A stretch of DNA of 64,000 bases from Achromobacter pulmonis (GCF_902859765.1 NZ_CADIJV010000002.1:303558-367557); one strand, 5' to 3'. Numbered from the stretch's first letter, positions 31,708 through 42,672 are shown. A program made the numbers and translations. Notes: generated from the letters alone by a model not told the origin.

Positions 31708-32328
31708 TCAGCGTGCCAGATGAACCGCGATCAACTTGTCGGCCATCTCGGCCACCCGGCCCGCCGGCCCGCCCTCGCGGAACAGCTGGCTCGACACGAA
31801 CGCGCCCTCGATCAGCAGCAGCAGGCCATCGCCCAGCGCCTCGGGATCGGGCGCCCCCATTTCGGCCGCCATGGCCGCCAGGCGCCGCCGCAGCTCGACC
31901 TTGTGCTCGACCGCGACCACGCGCGCCGGATGGCTATCCTCGGGATATTCCACCGCCGCGTTGGTCAGGCCGCAACCGCGATAGCCGTTCTGCACCGCCC
32001 GCACACCCAGGCCCGACAGATAGGCATGCAACTGCGCCCGCGGATCGCCCGGATGCGCATCGCAGGCGGCGTTGAAGCGCCCCCAGAACTCGGCGTCGTA
32101 GTCGCGCAGATAGGTCGCGGCCAGTTCGTCCTTGGACGAAAAGCTGCGATACAGGCTGGGCTTGGTGACGCCAGCCTGGTTGACGATGGCGTCCACCCCC
32201 ACCGCCCGGATGCCGTCGCGGTAGAACATCTCGCGCGCGGTCTTGCGGATGCGATCGGCCGCCAGGAGCGGTTTCGCGGAGGTTTGGTCGGTGGCGGCCT
32301 TGCCACCGGCCGCGGATTTGCTGGCCAT
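31708..32328 (-). CDS. TetR-family transcriptional repressor
   Basis: A 206-residue TetR regulator. The N-terminal helix-turn-helix at about residues 24-70 reads ADRIRKTAREMFYRDGIRAV, then GVDAIVNQAGVTKPSLYRSF and SSKDELAATYLRDYD. The C-terminal ligand domain includes GCGLTNAAVEYPEDSHPARV. It is divergent from an MFS transporter, with two copies of a palindromic site between them. By family it likely represses both genes until a small ligand, probably a substrate of the pump, binds. Confidence 0.92.
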   Translation of the reverse strand: MASKSAAGGKAATDQTSAKPLLAADRIRKTAREMFYRDGIRAVGVDAIVNQAGVTKPSLYRSFSSKDELAATYLRDYDAEFWGRFNAACDAHPGDPRAQLHAYLSGLGVRAVQNGYRGCGLTNAAVEYPEDSHPARVVAVEHKVELRRRLAAMAAEMGAPDPEALGDGLLLLIEGAFVSSQLFREGGPAGRVAEMADKLIAVHLAR

Positions 32329-32406
32329 AACGGAGACTCCTCACTGAGACCGGCCGGCGAGGCCGGCCGCCCTGAAAACAGGGTCGCCAAAATGTCACTT
32401 GACGAT

Positions 32407-32459
32407 GTTACTGACCGGTACGTACTATTCGCAAACCAAATTACGTACCGGTCAGTAAC
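32407..32459. promoter_or_regulatory. Duplicated TetR operator between tetR-type and MFS genes
   Basis: GTTACTGACCGGTACGTA (32407-32424) is exactly the reverse complement of the sequence at 32442-32459, giving perfect 18-bp arms 17 bp apart. Each arm is itself an imperfect palindrome centred on ACCGGT. The right arm ends at the base before the MFS ATG. The sequence is seen; TetR binding is inferred from the divergent layout. Confidence 0.85.
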
Positions 32460-33743
32460 ATGAGTATAGCCCACCCCCCTGCCCCCTTCCGCCGCGCCGG
32501 CCAGAAGTATGCGTTCGTCGTGGTCGCGGTCGTGTTCCTGGCCCTGCTGGTCTCGGCCGGCCTGCGCTCCTCGCCCAGTGTGCTGCTGGTGCCGCTGGAG
32601 CAGAACTTCGGCTGGAACCGCGGCACCACCTCGTTCGCCGCCGCCGTCGGCATCTTCCTGTACGGTCTGGTCGGACCGTTCGCCGCGGCCGCCATGGAAC
32701 GCTTCGGCCTGCGCCGCGTGCTGATCGCTGCCCTGTCGCTGATGGCCGCCTCCAGCGCCCTCAGCGCCTACATGACCCAGCCATGGCACCTGTTGATGAC
32801 CTGGGGGGTGTTCTCGGGCATCGGTTCGGGCGCGGTCGCCGTGGTCATGGGCGCTACCGTGGTCAACCGCTGGTTCGCCAGGCATCGCGGCCTGATGATG
32901 GGCCTGCTGACCGCCAGCACGGCCACCGGCACGCTGATCTTCCTGCCGCTGCTGGCCGCGCTGGCCTCGTCGGGCGACTGGACCCGGGTGGTGTGGACCG
33001 TAGCCGGCGCGGCCGCCGCGCTGGTGCCGCTGGCCTGGTGGCTGGTGCCGGACCGCCCGGCCAGCGTCGGCCTGGTGCCGTTCGGCAGCGATCCGCACGC
33101 GCCGTCCGCGCCCGCGGCGCCACGCACCGGCATGATCGCCGCCACCTTCGGCGCCCTGGGCCGCGCCGCCAGGACCCGCACCTTCTGGTTCCTGTTCGCC
33201 ACCTTCTTCATCTGCGGTTTCACCACCAACGGCCTGGTCGGCACGCACCTGATCGCGCTCTGCGGCGATCACGGCATGCCCGAAGTGCAGGCGGCCGGCC
33301 TGCTGGCGATCATGGGCATCTTCGACCTGTTCGGCACCACCGCCTCGGGCTGGCTGACCGACCGCTACGATCCGCGCAAGCTGCTGTTCGTCTATTACGG
33401 GCTGCGCGGCCTGGCGCTGATCTACCTGCCCTATTCCGACTTTTCGTTCTACAGCCTGGCCATCTTCGCCGTGTTCTTCGGCCTGGACTGGATCGCCACC
33501 GTGCCGCCCACGCTGCGTCTGGCCACCGAGGCCTTCGGCGACCGCGAGGCGCCCATCGTGTTCGGCTGGATCGTGGCCGGCCACCAGCTGGGCGCGGCCA
33601 GCGCCGCCTGGATGGCAGGCGTGGTGCGCCAGTCGCAAGGCAGCTACCTGATGGCCTTTGTCGCGGCTGGCGCCACCGGCCTGATCGCCGCGATCATCGC
33701 ATTGCTGATCGGGCGTGAACGGGCCGTGGCGCAAGCTGCGTAA
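32460..33743 (+). CDS. MFS transporter
   Basis: A 427-residue major facilitator with about 12 membrane segments. The first is YAFVVVAVVFLALLVSAGL; the inter-helix loop has NRWFARHRGLMMGLLTAS and the mid-loop TDRYDPRKLLF resembles motif A. The FGWNRGTTSFAAAVG and LEQNF pattern recalls the oxalate:formate-antiporter/monocarboxylate-like group, but substrate is unknown. The ATG at 32460 directly follows the operator arm, so there is no ribosome-binding site and the mRNA may be leaderless. Divergent from its probable TetR repressor. Confidence 0.88.
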   Translation: MSIAHPPAPFRRAGQKYAFVVVAVVFLALLVSAGLRSSPSVLLVPLEQNFGWNRGTTSFAAAVGIFLYGLVGPFAAAAMERFGLRRVLIAALSLMAASSALSAYMTQPWHLLMTWGVFSGIGSGAVAVVMGATVVNRWFARHRGLMMGLLTASTATGTLIFLPLLAALASSGDWTRVVWTVAGAAAALVPLAWWLVPDRPASVGLVPFGSDPHAPSAPAAPRTGMIAATFGALGRAARTRTFWFLFATFFICGFTTNGLVGTHLIALCGDHGMPEVQAAGLLAIMGIFDLFGTTASGWLTDRYDPRKLLFVYYGLRGLALIYLPYSDFSFYSLAIFAVFFGLDWIATVPPTLRLATEAFGDREAPIVFGWIVAGHQLGAASAAWMAGVVRQSQGSYLMAFVAAGATGLIAAIIALLIGRERAVAQAA

Positions 33744-33763
33744 TGTTCGACGCCATGCAAAAG

Positions 33764-33787
33764 AAAAGCCCGGCATGCCGGGCTTTT
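33764..33787. terminator. Bidirectional terminator between the MFS and livF genes
   Basis: AAAAGCCCGGC (33764-33774), loop AT, GCCGGGCTTTT (33777-33787). A/T tails on both sides suit both convergent transcripts. Confidence 0.85.
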
Positions 33788-33809
33788 CCGTGTCGCCCGC
33801 GGAGCGGGC

Positions 33810-34543
33810 CTAGGCTTCTTCCACTTCCCCCAGGTACGCCGCGCGCACCTTGGGATCGTGCAGCATGTCGCGGGCCGGGCCCGACAAGGTGATCTCGCCG
33901 GACTCCATCACGTAGCCGCGGTGGCTGTTTTCCAGCGCCAGGCGCGCGTTCTGCTCGATCAGCAGGATCGTGACGCCCTCGCTGGCGATGGTGCGCACCA
34001 CCTCGAAGACCTTCTCGACCATCAGCGGCGCCAGACCCATCGAGGGCTCATCCAGCAGCAGCAGCTTCGGACGCGCGATCATCGCGCGGCCCATGGCCAC
34101 CATCTGCTGCTCGCCGCCCGACAGCGTGCCTGCCGCCTGCTTGCGGCGTTCGGCCAGGCGCGGGAACAGCGTGAACACGCGGTCGGTGTCCTGCCGCACC
34201 TGCGCGGCGTCACGCCGGATATACGCGCCCATCGCCAGGTTTTCCTCGATGGTTAGCTGACCGAAGATGCCGCGCCCCTCGGGCACCATCACCAGCCCCT
34301 GGCGCACCAGCTCGTGCGACTTCTGGCCGCCGATGGACTGGCCGCCGTAGACCACTTCGCCGCCGGCCATCGGCACCAGGCCGCAGATGGCACGCAGGGT
34401 GGTGCTCTTGCCAGCGCCGTTGGCGCCGATCAGGCACACCAGTTCGCCTTCATCCACGCGCAGGTCGATGCCGCGCACCGCGCGGATGCCGCCGTACGCG
34501 ACCTGCAGGCCGCGCAGTTCCAGTAGGGGTTTGCTTGCCGTCG

Positions 34544-34547
<4 letters not shown>
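33810..34547 (-). CDS. livF: Branched-chain amino-acid ABC transporter ATP-binding protein LivF
   Basis: A 245-residue ATPase: Walker A GANGAGKST, GLVMVPEGRGIFGQLTIEENL (typical LivF), signature LSGGEQQM, Walker B LLLLDEPSMGLAP and an H-loop ILLIEQNARLAL. The ATG at 34547 overlaps the livG stop by 4 nt. It is the last gene of livKHMGF and is followed by the terminator at 33764. It pairs with LivG to drive uptake of leucine, isoleucine, valine or related compounds. Confidence 0.92.
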
Positions 34548-35340
<793 letters not shown>

Positions 35341-35344
<4 letters not shown>

Positions 35345-36429
35345 GCCGCACCTCCCTGGGCCTTGGTCGCCAGCTCACGCCGGCGCACGGCCGATGGCCA
35401 CAGGCCGGCAGGGCGGAACAGCATCACGCACACCATCGCCAGGCCGAACAGCAACATGCGGATGCCCTCGGGGTCCAGCACCACGGCGCCGAAGAGCATC
35501 TGCTGCACCGGCTCGACCACCGCGCGCAGGAACTCCGGCAGCGCGGCCAGGATCAATGCCCCCAGGATCACGCCCGGGATGTGGCCCATGCCGCCCAGCA
35601 CCACCATGCACAGAATGGAGATGGATTCCATCAGCGAGAAGCTCTCGGGGCTGACGAAGCCCTGCATCGACGCGAACAGCGCGCCCGCCACGCCGCCGAA
35701 CGAGGCGCCCATGGCGAAGGCCAGCAGCTTGATGTTGCGGGTGTTGATGCCCATCGCCTTGGCGGCGATCTCGTCTTCGCGGATGGCTTCCCAGGCGCGG
35801 CCGATGCGCGAGTTCTGCAGCCGCACGCACACCAGAATGATGATCAGCGTCAGCGCCAGCAGCAGGTAGTAGTACTTCTCCGGCCCGGTCACGCGGATGC
35901 CCAGCAGGCTCTCGGTGCGGCCGAAGGCGAACTCGCCCACCTTGAAGGTGTCGATGCGGTTGATGCCCTGCGGGCCGTTGGTGATGTTGACCGGCGCGTT
36001 CAGGTTGTTCAGGAAGATGCGGATGATCTCGCCGAAACCGAGCGTCACGATGGCCAGGTAGTCGCCGCGCAACTTGAGCGTCGGCGCCCCCAGCAGCACG
36101 CCGAACAGGCACGCCACCGCCAGCGCGATCGGCAGGATCGCCCAGAACGGCAGATGCAGGCCGAAGTGCGGCGAGGCCAGCAGCGCCCAGGTGTAGGCGC
36201 CCACCGCGTAGAACGCGATATAGCCCAGGTCGAGCAGCCCGGCAAAGCCCACCACGATGTTCAGGCCCAGCGACAGCATCACATACAGCAACGCGAAGTT
36301 GAGGATGCGGACCCAGCTCTGGCCGGCCATGCCCAGCACGAACGGCAGTACCGCCAGCACGATGCCGATCAGCGCGATGCCGATCAGGTTGCGGGCCGAG
36401 AACCCGCTGTTTTTCAATGTGGTACTCAT
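35341..36429 (-). CDS. livM: Branched-chain amino-acid ABC transporter permease LivM
   Basis: A 362-residue permease with about nine membrane segments. It contains LNIVVGFAGLLDLGYIAFYAVGAY, LRGDYLAIVTLGFGEIIR, NITNGPQGI and the EAA-like loop GRAWEAIREDEIAAKAMGI (about residue 230). The ATG at 36429 begins the natural N-terminus MSTTLKNSGF; the much longer open frame upstream is an out-of-frame shadow of livH. It overlaps livH and livG by 4 nt each. Confidence 0.92.
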
Positions 36430-37355
36430 GCGCGGTCTCCCACACGTTCGCCCAGCAGGCCGGAGGGACGGAAAATCAGCACCAGCACCAGCACGAAGAA
36501 CGCGAACACGTCCTGGTAGTGGCTGCCCAGGAAGCCGCCGGTCAGGTCGCCGATGTAACCCGCGCCCAGCGATTCGATGATGCCCAGCAGCAGGCCGCCG
36601 GCCATGGCGCCGACCAGGTTGCCGATGCCGCCCAGCACCGCGGCCGTGAAGGCTTTCAGGCCCAGCATGAAGCCCATGGTGTATTGCGACACGCCGTAAT
36701 AGGTGGCGACCATCATGCCGGCCACGGCGGCCAGCGCCGAACCGATCAGGAACGCCGCCGAGATCACCGTGTTGATGTTCACGCCCATCAGGCCCGCCAC
36801 TTCGCGGTTCTGCGCGGTGGCGCGCATGGCGGTACCCAGGCGCGTCTTGTGCACCACCGCCAGCAACCCGCCCATGATGAGCGCGGCGATCGCGACAATG
36901 GCGATCTGCAGCGTGCTCATGCGGGCGCCGAAGATCTCGAACACGCGCGGCGACAGCACCTGCGGGAAGTTCAGGTAGTTGCGGCCCCAGCCCATCATCG
37001 CCAGGTTCTGCAGGATGATCGATACGCCGATGGCGGTGATCAGGGCAGCCAGGCGCGGCGCGCGGCGCAGCGGCCGGTAGGCCACGCGCTCGGCGGTCCA
37101 GCCGACCGCCATGCACAGCGGCACCGACACCAGCAGGCCCAGGCCCAGCACCATGAAGGCGGAGGCGGACGGGTCGCCGCCGACCAGCGAAATGGCGATC
37201 GTGGTCGCCGCCATCGCGCCGATCATGACGACGTCGCCATGCGCGAAGTTGATCAGCCCGATGATGCCGTACACCATGGTGTAGCCGAGGGCGACCAGGG
37301 CATAGACGCTGCCGAGCGTGATGCCGTTAATCAGTTGTTGAATGAAGATATCCAT
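36426..37355 (-). CDS. livH: Branched-chain amino-acid ABC transporter permease LivH
   Basis: A 309-residue permease: MDIFIQQLINGITLGSVYAL at the start, then MVYGIIGLINFAHGDVVMIG (the LivH hallmark) and the cytoplasmic loop TRLGTAMRATAQNREVAGLMG (EAA-like, about residue 185). About eight membrane segments. It overlaps livM by 4 nt and follows livK after about 155 bp of spacer. Together with LivM it forms the channel. Confidence 0.92.
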   Translation of the reverse strand: MDIFIQQLINGITLGSVYALVALGYTMVYGIIGLINFAHGDVVMIGAMAATTIAISLVGGDPSASAFMVLGLGLLVSVPLCMAVGWTAERVAYRPLRRAPRLAALITAIGVSIILQNLAMMGWGRNYLNFPQVLSPRVFEIFGARMSTLQIAIVAIAALIMGGLLAVVHKTRLGTAMRATAQNREVAGLMGVNINTVISAAFLIGSALAAVAGMMVATYYGVSQYTMGFMLGLKAFTAAVLGGIGNLVGAMAGGLLLGIIESLGAGYIGDLTGGFLGSHYQDVFAFFVLVLVLIFRPSGLLGERVGDRA

Positions 37356-37511
37356 AGGGGCCGCAAAAAAGCCTGGAAAAAATCGCGCGAAGTTCGGATG
37401 CGGCGCGGCCCGGGGGCCGCCTTCGCGCCAATCGCCGCCGCGCCGGGCGGCGCGCGCGGGGTCAAGGTGGCCAGGCGCGGCGACGCCGCGTCCTGGCCGG
37501 GTCAGGCAGCC

Positions 37512-38657
37512 TTAATTGGCCTGGCTGACCATCGTTTCGACCATCTCCCACTTGCCGTTCTTGACTTCGTAGATGGTGACCGAGATTTCCTTCAGATCGC
37601 CGTTCTTGTCGTAGGCGATGTGCTCGCTGGTCGCGCCCTTGCGGTTCAGCTTGGCCAGTTCCGGCAGGTACTTCTCGGGCTTGGCCGAGCCGGCCGCTTC
37701 GATGGCGCTGATCATGTTCCAGGCGCCGTCATAGGCATACGGCGCATACACGCCCGGGGCCTTCTTGAAGCGGGCCTGGTAGCGTTGCTCGAAGTCCTTG
37801 CCTGCGGCCATCTTGTCCAGCGGCACGCCGGCCAGCGAAGCGTAGGTGCCGTCGGCGGCATCGCCGGCCAGCTTGATGAAGGTGTCGCTGCGGGTCATTT
37901 CACCCGAGACCAGCGGCGCCTTCAGACCGAGCGTGGCCAGCTGGCGCTTCATCGGGCCGGATTGGGCATCCAGGCCGCCGTAGAAGATGGCATCGGGCGC
38001 CGCACCCTTGATGTTGGTCAGGATGGCCGTGAAGTCGTTGGCCTTGTCGGTCGTGTACTCGCGGCGCACCACCTGGCCGCCGGCGGCCTTGACCGCCTTC
38101 TCGACCTCGTCGGCCAGGCCCTGGCCGTAGGCGGTGCGGTCGTCGATGATGGCGACCTTCTTGGCCTTCAGGCTCTGCACCATGAACTTGCCGACCGCGG
38201 CGCCCTGCTGGGTGTCGCTGGTCATCATGCGGAAGGTGGTGTCGTAGCCCTGCTTGGTGTACTCGGGCGAAGTGGCCATGGCGATCTGCGGCAGGCCGGC
38301 TTCGTGATAGACGCGCGAAGCGGGGATCGTGGTGCCCGAGTTGAAGTGGCCCAGGATGCCGACAACGTTCTCGTCGACCAACTGCTGCGCGACCTGCACA
38401 CCCACGCGCGGATCGGCCTGGTCGTCGCGCGACACCAGCACGAACTTGGCGGGCTGGCCGTCGACCTTGATGCCCTTCTTGTTGGCTTCTTCCAGGGCCA
38501 GGTTCAAGCCGTTCTGCATGTCCTCGCCGTAGTGCGACTGCGGACCGGTCAGCGGCGCGGCAAAGCCGAATTTGACGTCGGCCGCGTGCGCGGCGGTGGC
38601 CATGCCGACGGCGGCAATGCTGGCGGCGACAAGCTTCAAAGTGGTGCGAAACTTCAT
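37512..38657 (-). CDS. livK: Branched-chain amino-acid binding protein LivK/LivJ
   Basis: A 381-residue periplasmic binding protein. The signal peptide (LVAASIAAVGMATAAHA) precedes ADVKFGFAAPLTGPQSHYGE. Family features include FVLVSRDDQADPRVGVQVAQ, GILGHFNSGTTIPASRVYHE, KVAIIDDRTAYGQGLADEVE and GYDTTFRMMTSDTQQG. GGAGGATTCCC precedes the ATG. It is the first gene of the operon and is separated from livH by a spacer, the usual place for differential expression of the abundant binding protein. Confidence 0.92.
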   Translation of the reverse strand: MKFRTTLKLVAASIAAVGMATAAHAADVKFGFAAPLTGPQSHYGEDMQNGLNLALEEANKKGIKVDGQPAKFVLVSRDDQADPRVGVQVAQQLVDENVVGILGHFNSGTTIPASRVYHEAGLPQIAMATSPEYTKQGYDTTFRMMTSDTQQGAAVGKFMVQSLKAKKVAIIDDRTAYGQGLADEVEKAVKAAGGQVVRREYTTDKANDFTAILTNIKGAAPDAIFYGGLDAQSGPMKRQLATLGLKAPLVSGEMTRSDTFIKLAGDAADGTYASLAGVPLDKMAAGKDFEQRYQARFKKAPGVYAPYAYDGAWNMISAIEAAGSAKPEKYLPELAKLNRKGATSEHIAYDKNGDLKEISVTIYEVKNGKWEMVETMVSQAN

Positions 38658-38850
38658 GGGAATCCTCCGGTATGTCGGATGTGGCTTTGTTTTATATATA
38701 CCTGGGCTTTTGGGCCAGATGGTCTATTTGAGTGCGATTGCCGGGTTGCCACAATCGAACTTCAGGTGCGACCGGATTTTGCTTTGAGTGCAACCCGGCT
38801 CGATATTGGAGATAACCCTTGGTTGCCCTAGGGTTACCCCTCGGTCACGC
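38658..38850. promoter_or_regulatory. Spacer between putA and livK with a GTTGCA-type site
   Basis: About 190 bp that must carry the livK promoter. TGCAAC (reverse of GTTGCA, the hexamer bound by PutA in enterics) is at 38789-38794. AACCCT (38814-38819) and AGGGTT (38830-38835) form an inverted pair just past the putA stop codon. No clear terminator with a T-run is seen for putA. Confidence 0.35.
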
Positions 38851-41800
38851 TCAGCCGATGGTCATGAGACTGGCGTTGCCGCCGGCCGCGGCCGTATTCA
38901 CGCTGATGGAACGCTCGGTCAGCAGGCGTTCCGGCACATAAGCGGCGCCGGCCGCCAGGGCATCCGAAGTCAGCCCGTGCACCGCCAGGATAGCGCCAGG
39001 ACGCTGCGCAATGCGCTGGTTCAGCGCGCGCAGCGCATCGCCATCGCCCTCGAACAGCACCGCCTGGTAATCGGCCTGGTCAACCTCGGCATCGGCCAGG
39101 ATGCCGGCCTGCCCCTGCTGCTCGGCGTCCAGCCCGGCCAGCAGCGCCTGCGCCGCGGGCGTATCCGCGAACCAGGCATGGTTGCCGGTCAGCCGCGCCG
39201 CCGCCCATTGCGCCCGCGCGCCGGCGTCGGTAGCCGCCACGCAATAGACCGCGCCGCGCGGCTCGACCATGTAGGTATTGGTCTCGCCCGTGGGCCCCGG
39301 CAGCGCAATGCGCTGCGGCAATGGCGCCGCCGCGTCCAGCGCCGGCGGCAGGCCCTCGGGACGCGTGCCCAGCAAGCGGTACATGTACAACGGCCCGCCC
39401 GCCTTGGGTCCGGTCCCCGACAGGCATTCGCCGCCGAACGGTTGCACGCCGACCACGGCGCCGACGATGTTGCGGTTGACGTAGACGTTGCCGGCATGGA
39501 CCTGGCCGGTCACATGCGCGATGGTTTCGTCGATGCGGGTGTGGACGCCGAAGGTCAGGCCGTAGCCGGTGCCATTGATGGCGTCCAGCAGGGCGTCCAG
39601 CTCGTCGCGGGCATAGCGCACCACGTGCAGCACCGGACCGAAGACTTCGCGCGTCAGCTCGCTGATGTGATCGATCTCGATGATGGTCGGCGCCACGAAA
39701 GTGCCATGGCGGCATTCACCATTCAGTTCCACCTGGTCCACGCGGTGCCCCGCCGTGCGCATCGCGTCGATATGGCGCTGGATGTTGTTGCGCGCCTCGG
39801 TGTCGATGACCGGGCCGACGTCGACCGACAGGCGGTCGGGGTTGCCCACGCTCAACTCGCGCATGGCGCCACGCAGCATGGTCAGCACATGATCGGCATT
39901 GTCCTGCTGCACGCACAGCACGCGCAGCGCGGAACAGCGCTGCCCGGCCGAATCGAAAGCCGAGCTGAGCACGTCGAACACCACTTGCTCGGCCAGCGCC
40001 GAGGAATCCACCACCATGGCGTTCTGGCCGCCGGTTTCGGCGATCAGCGGAATGGTGTGGCCGTCGTCGTCCAGGCGATCGGACAGCGTGCGCGCGATGA
40101 TGCGCGCCACGTCGGTCGAGCCGGTGAACATGACGCCGCGCACGCCGGCGCTGGCCACCAGTTGGGCGCCCACGGTCTCGCCGCGGCCCGGCAGCAACTG
40201 GACGGCGCCGGCCGGCACGCCGGCGGCGCGCAGGATGGTCACCGCCTGCGCCGCGATCAGCGGCGTCTGCTCGGCCGGCTTGGCCAGCACGGTATTGCCC
40301 GCGGCCAACGCCGCCGCGACCTGGCCGGTGAAGATGGCCAGCGGGAAGTTCCACGGGCTGATGCACAGCACCGTGCCCAGCGGGCGGTGCGTGTCGTTGC
40401 CGAATTCGCGGTCGGCCTGGTCGGCGTAATAGCGCAGGAAGTCCACCGCTTCGCGCACTTCGGCAATCGCGTTGGGCAGCGATTTGCCGGCTTCGCGCAC
40501 GATCAGGCCCAGCAGGGTCTGCATCTGCTCTTCCAGGAGCTGCGCCGCGCGCCGCAGGCACTGCGCGCGCTCGGCCACCGGCGTCGATTGCCAGATGGGC
40601 GCGGCATTGGCGGCGGCGCGCAGGGCGGCCTCGGCTTCCTCGGCATTGGCCTCGATCACCTGGCCAACCACGTCACGCAGGTTGGCGGGATTGCGCACGT
40701 CGACGGCACGGGCCGGATCCCAGGCGCCCTCGCCGTCACCCAGCATGGGCCCGGCGCGCCAGGGCGTAGCGGCACTGGCCAGCAGCGCGGCCGCCAGCGA
40801 ACCCAGGCGGTGTTCATTGCTCAGGTCCAGGCCGGCCGAATTGGCCCGCGCGCCCTGCCGGACGCTGCCATAGAGTTCGCGCGGCAGCGGGATCTTCTCG
40901 TGCGGCGCGCCCAACGGCACGATGCGCGTCGCGGCTTCGACCGGATCGGCCACCAGCGTCTCGACCGGGATGGTCTCGTCACCGATCAGATTGACGAACG
41001 ACGTATTGGCGCCGTTCTCCAACAGCCGCCGCACCAGATACGCCAGCAGCGTTTCGTGCGTGCCGACCGGCGCGTAGATGCGGCAGGGACGGTTCAGCTT
41101 GCCCTGCGCCAGCGGCCCGACCACTTCGTCGTAGAGCGGCTCGCCCATGCCGTGCAGGCACTGGAATTCATACTGGCCCGGATAATAGTTCTGCCCGGCC
41201 AGATGGTAGATCGCCGACAGGGTGTAAGCGTTGTGGGTGGCAAATTGCGGATACACGGCTTCCGGCGCGCCCAGCAGCTTGCGGGCGCAGGCCAGGTAAG
41301 CCACGTCGGTGTAGACCTTGCGCGTGTACACCGGGTACCCCTCCAGGCCGTCGACCTGGGCGCGCTTGATCTCGCTGTCCCAATATGCGCCCTTGACCAG
41401 CCGCACCATCACGCGATGGCGGCTGCGGCGGGCCAGGTCGATGACGTAGTCGATCACGAACGGCGCGCGCTTCTGATAGGCCTGGATGACGAAGCCGATG
41501 CCGTTCCAGCCCTCCAGCTCGGGGGTGAAACACAGCGCCTCCAGCAGGTCCAGCGAGATCTCCAGGCGGTCGGCTTCTTCGGCGTCGATGTTCAGGCCGA
41601 TGTCGTAGCTGCGCGCCAGGATCGTCAAGGCTTTCATGCGCGGCAGCAGTTCGGCCATGACCCGTTCGCGCTGGGCGCGCGAATAGCGCGGGTGCAGCGC
41701 CGACAGCTTGATGGAGATGCCGGGACCTTCATAGATGCCGCGGCCGGCGGCGGCCTTGCCGATGGCGTGGATGGCCTGTTCGTACGATGCGTAATAGCGC

Positions 41801-42672
41801 TCGGCGTCCTCGGCCGTGGTGGCCGCCTCGCCCAGCATGTCGTAGGAATAGCGGAAGCCGCGGCTTTCCATCTTGCGGTTGTTGGCCAGCGCTTCGGAGA
41901 TGGTCTGGCCCGACACGAACTGCTCGCCCATCATGCGCATGGCCATGTTCACGCCCTTGCGCACCAGCGGCTCGCCGCCCTTGCCGATCAGGCGCGTCAG
42001 CGCCTTGGACAAGGACTGCTCGCTGCTCACGGCCACCAGTTTGCCCGTGATCATCAGGCCCCAGGTCGCGGCGTTGACGAACAGCGATTGCGAACCGCCC
42101 ATGTGCGATTTCCAGTCGCCGCGCGCGACCTTGTCGCGGATCAGCGCATCGCGCGTGGCGCGGTCGGGAATGCGCAGCAGCGCCTCGGCCAGGCACATGA
42201 GCGCCACGCCTTCCTGGCTCGACAGCGAGAATTCCTGGATCAGGCCTTCCACCCCGCCGCCACTGCGCTTGCCGCGCAGCTTCTTGACCAGGTCGGCGGC
42301 CATTGCGTGCACTTTTTCCAGATTGGGCATGCGGGCCTGCCCCAGCAGCAAAGGCACGCATTCCGGCTCGGGACGGCGGTAGGCGGCGGTGATGGCCGCG
42401 CGCAGCACCGATTGCGGTTGCACGTCCTGGCCGAACTCGTAGAACGGCGGCGTGGCGGCAACCTGTTGCTCGCCGCCCTCGTCATCGCCCCCCTCGTCGC
42501 CGCCCAGATGCGACATCTCGGCCGGCAGGTGGCCGCGTTCGATCCTGTCCAGGTAGGCGACGATCGCCTGCTTGTGCAGCCAGTGCGGCGTGCAATTGAG
42601 TTTTTGCGCGGCGGCCTTCAGGCGGTCGCGTAGCGCGTCATCGACCTTGACGCCTAGGGTGGTGCTGGCCAT
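38851..42672 (-). CDS. putA: Trifunctional proline utilisation protein PutA
   Basis: A 1273-residue protein that oxidises proline to glutamate and likely represses its own gene. Residues 1-50 form a ribbon-helix-helix DNA-binding domain (TTLGVKVDDALRDRLKAAAQ). The FAD proline dehydrogenase barrel occupies about 200-500 (LVKGAYWDSEIKRAQVDG; APVGTHETLLAYLVRRLLEN). The NAD glutamate-semialdehyde dehydrogenase covers about 570-1060 with Glu879 (AETGGQNA) and Cys913 (AGQRCSALR). A C-terminal domain follows. ATG at 42672 has GGAAGC upstream. The GTTGCA palindrome at 42755 fits autorepression. It is membrane-peripheral when active, by family. Confidence 0.95.
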   Translation of the reverse strand: MASTTLGVKVDDALRDRLKAAAQKLNCTPHWLHKQAIVAYLDRIERGHLPAEMSHLGGDEGGDDEGGEQQVAATPPFYEFGQDVQPQSVLRAAITAAYRRPEPECVPLLLGQARMPNLEKVHAMAADLVKKLRGKRSGGGVEGLIQEFSLSSQEGVALMCLAEALLRIPDRATRDALIRDKVARGDWKSHMGGSQSLFVNAATWGLMITGKLVAVSSEQSLSKALTRLIGKGGEPLVRKGVNMAMRMMGEQFVSGQTISEALANNRKMESRGFRYSYDMLGEAATTAEDAERYYASYEQAIHAIGKAAAGRGIYEGPGISIKLSALHPRYSRAQRERVMAELLPRMKALTILARSYDIGLNIDAEEADRLEISLDLLEALCFTPELEGWNGIGFVIQAYQKRAPFVIDYVIDLARRSRHRVMVRLVKGAYWDSEIKRAQVDGLEGYPVYTRKVYTDVAYLACARKLLGAPEAVYPQFATHNAYTLSAIYHLAGQNYYPGQYEFQCLHGMGEPLYDEVVGPLAQGKLNRPCRIYAPVGTHETLLAYLVRRLLENGANTSFVNLIGDETIPVETLVADPVEAATRIVPLGAPHEKIPLPRELYGSVRQGARANSAGLDLSNEHRLGSLAAALLASAATPWRAGPMLGDGEGAWDPARAVDVRNPANLRDVVGQVIEANAEEAEAALRAAANAAPIWQSTPVAERAQCLRRAAQLLEEQMQTLLGLIVREAGKSLPNAIAEVREAVDFLRYYADQADREFGNDTHRPLGTVLCISPWNFPLAIFTGQVAAALAAGNTVLAKPAEQTPLIAAQAVTILRAAGVPAGAVQLLPGRGETVGAQLVASAGVRGVMFTGSTDVARIIARTLSDRLDDDGHTIPLIAETGGQNAMVVDSSALAEQVVFDVLSSAFDSAGQRCSALRVLCVQQDNADHVLTMLRGAMRELSVGNPDRLSVDVGPVIDTEARNNIQRHIDAMRTAGHRVDQVELNGECRHGTFVAPTIIEIDHISELTREVFGPVLHVVRYARDELDALLDAINGTGYGLTFGVHTRIDETIAHVTGQVHAGNVYVNRNIVGAVVGVQPFGGECLSGTGPKAGGPLYMYRLLGTRPEGLPPALDAAAPLPQRIALPGPTGETNTYMVEPRGAVYCVAATDAGARAQWAAARLTGNHAWFADTPAAQALLAGLDAEQQGQAGILADAEVDQADYQAVLFEGDGDALRALNQRIAQRPGAILAVHGLTSDALAAGAAYVPERLLTERSISVNTAAAGGNASLMTIG

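Noticed and set aside
38788-42633. A 1281-residue open frame on the plus strand
   Set aside because: Antisense shadow of putA with Arg/His/Gln-rich composition; putA on the other strand has all catalytic motifs.
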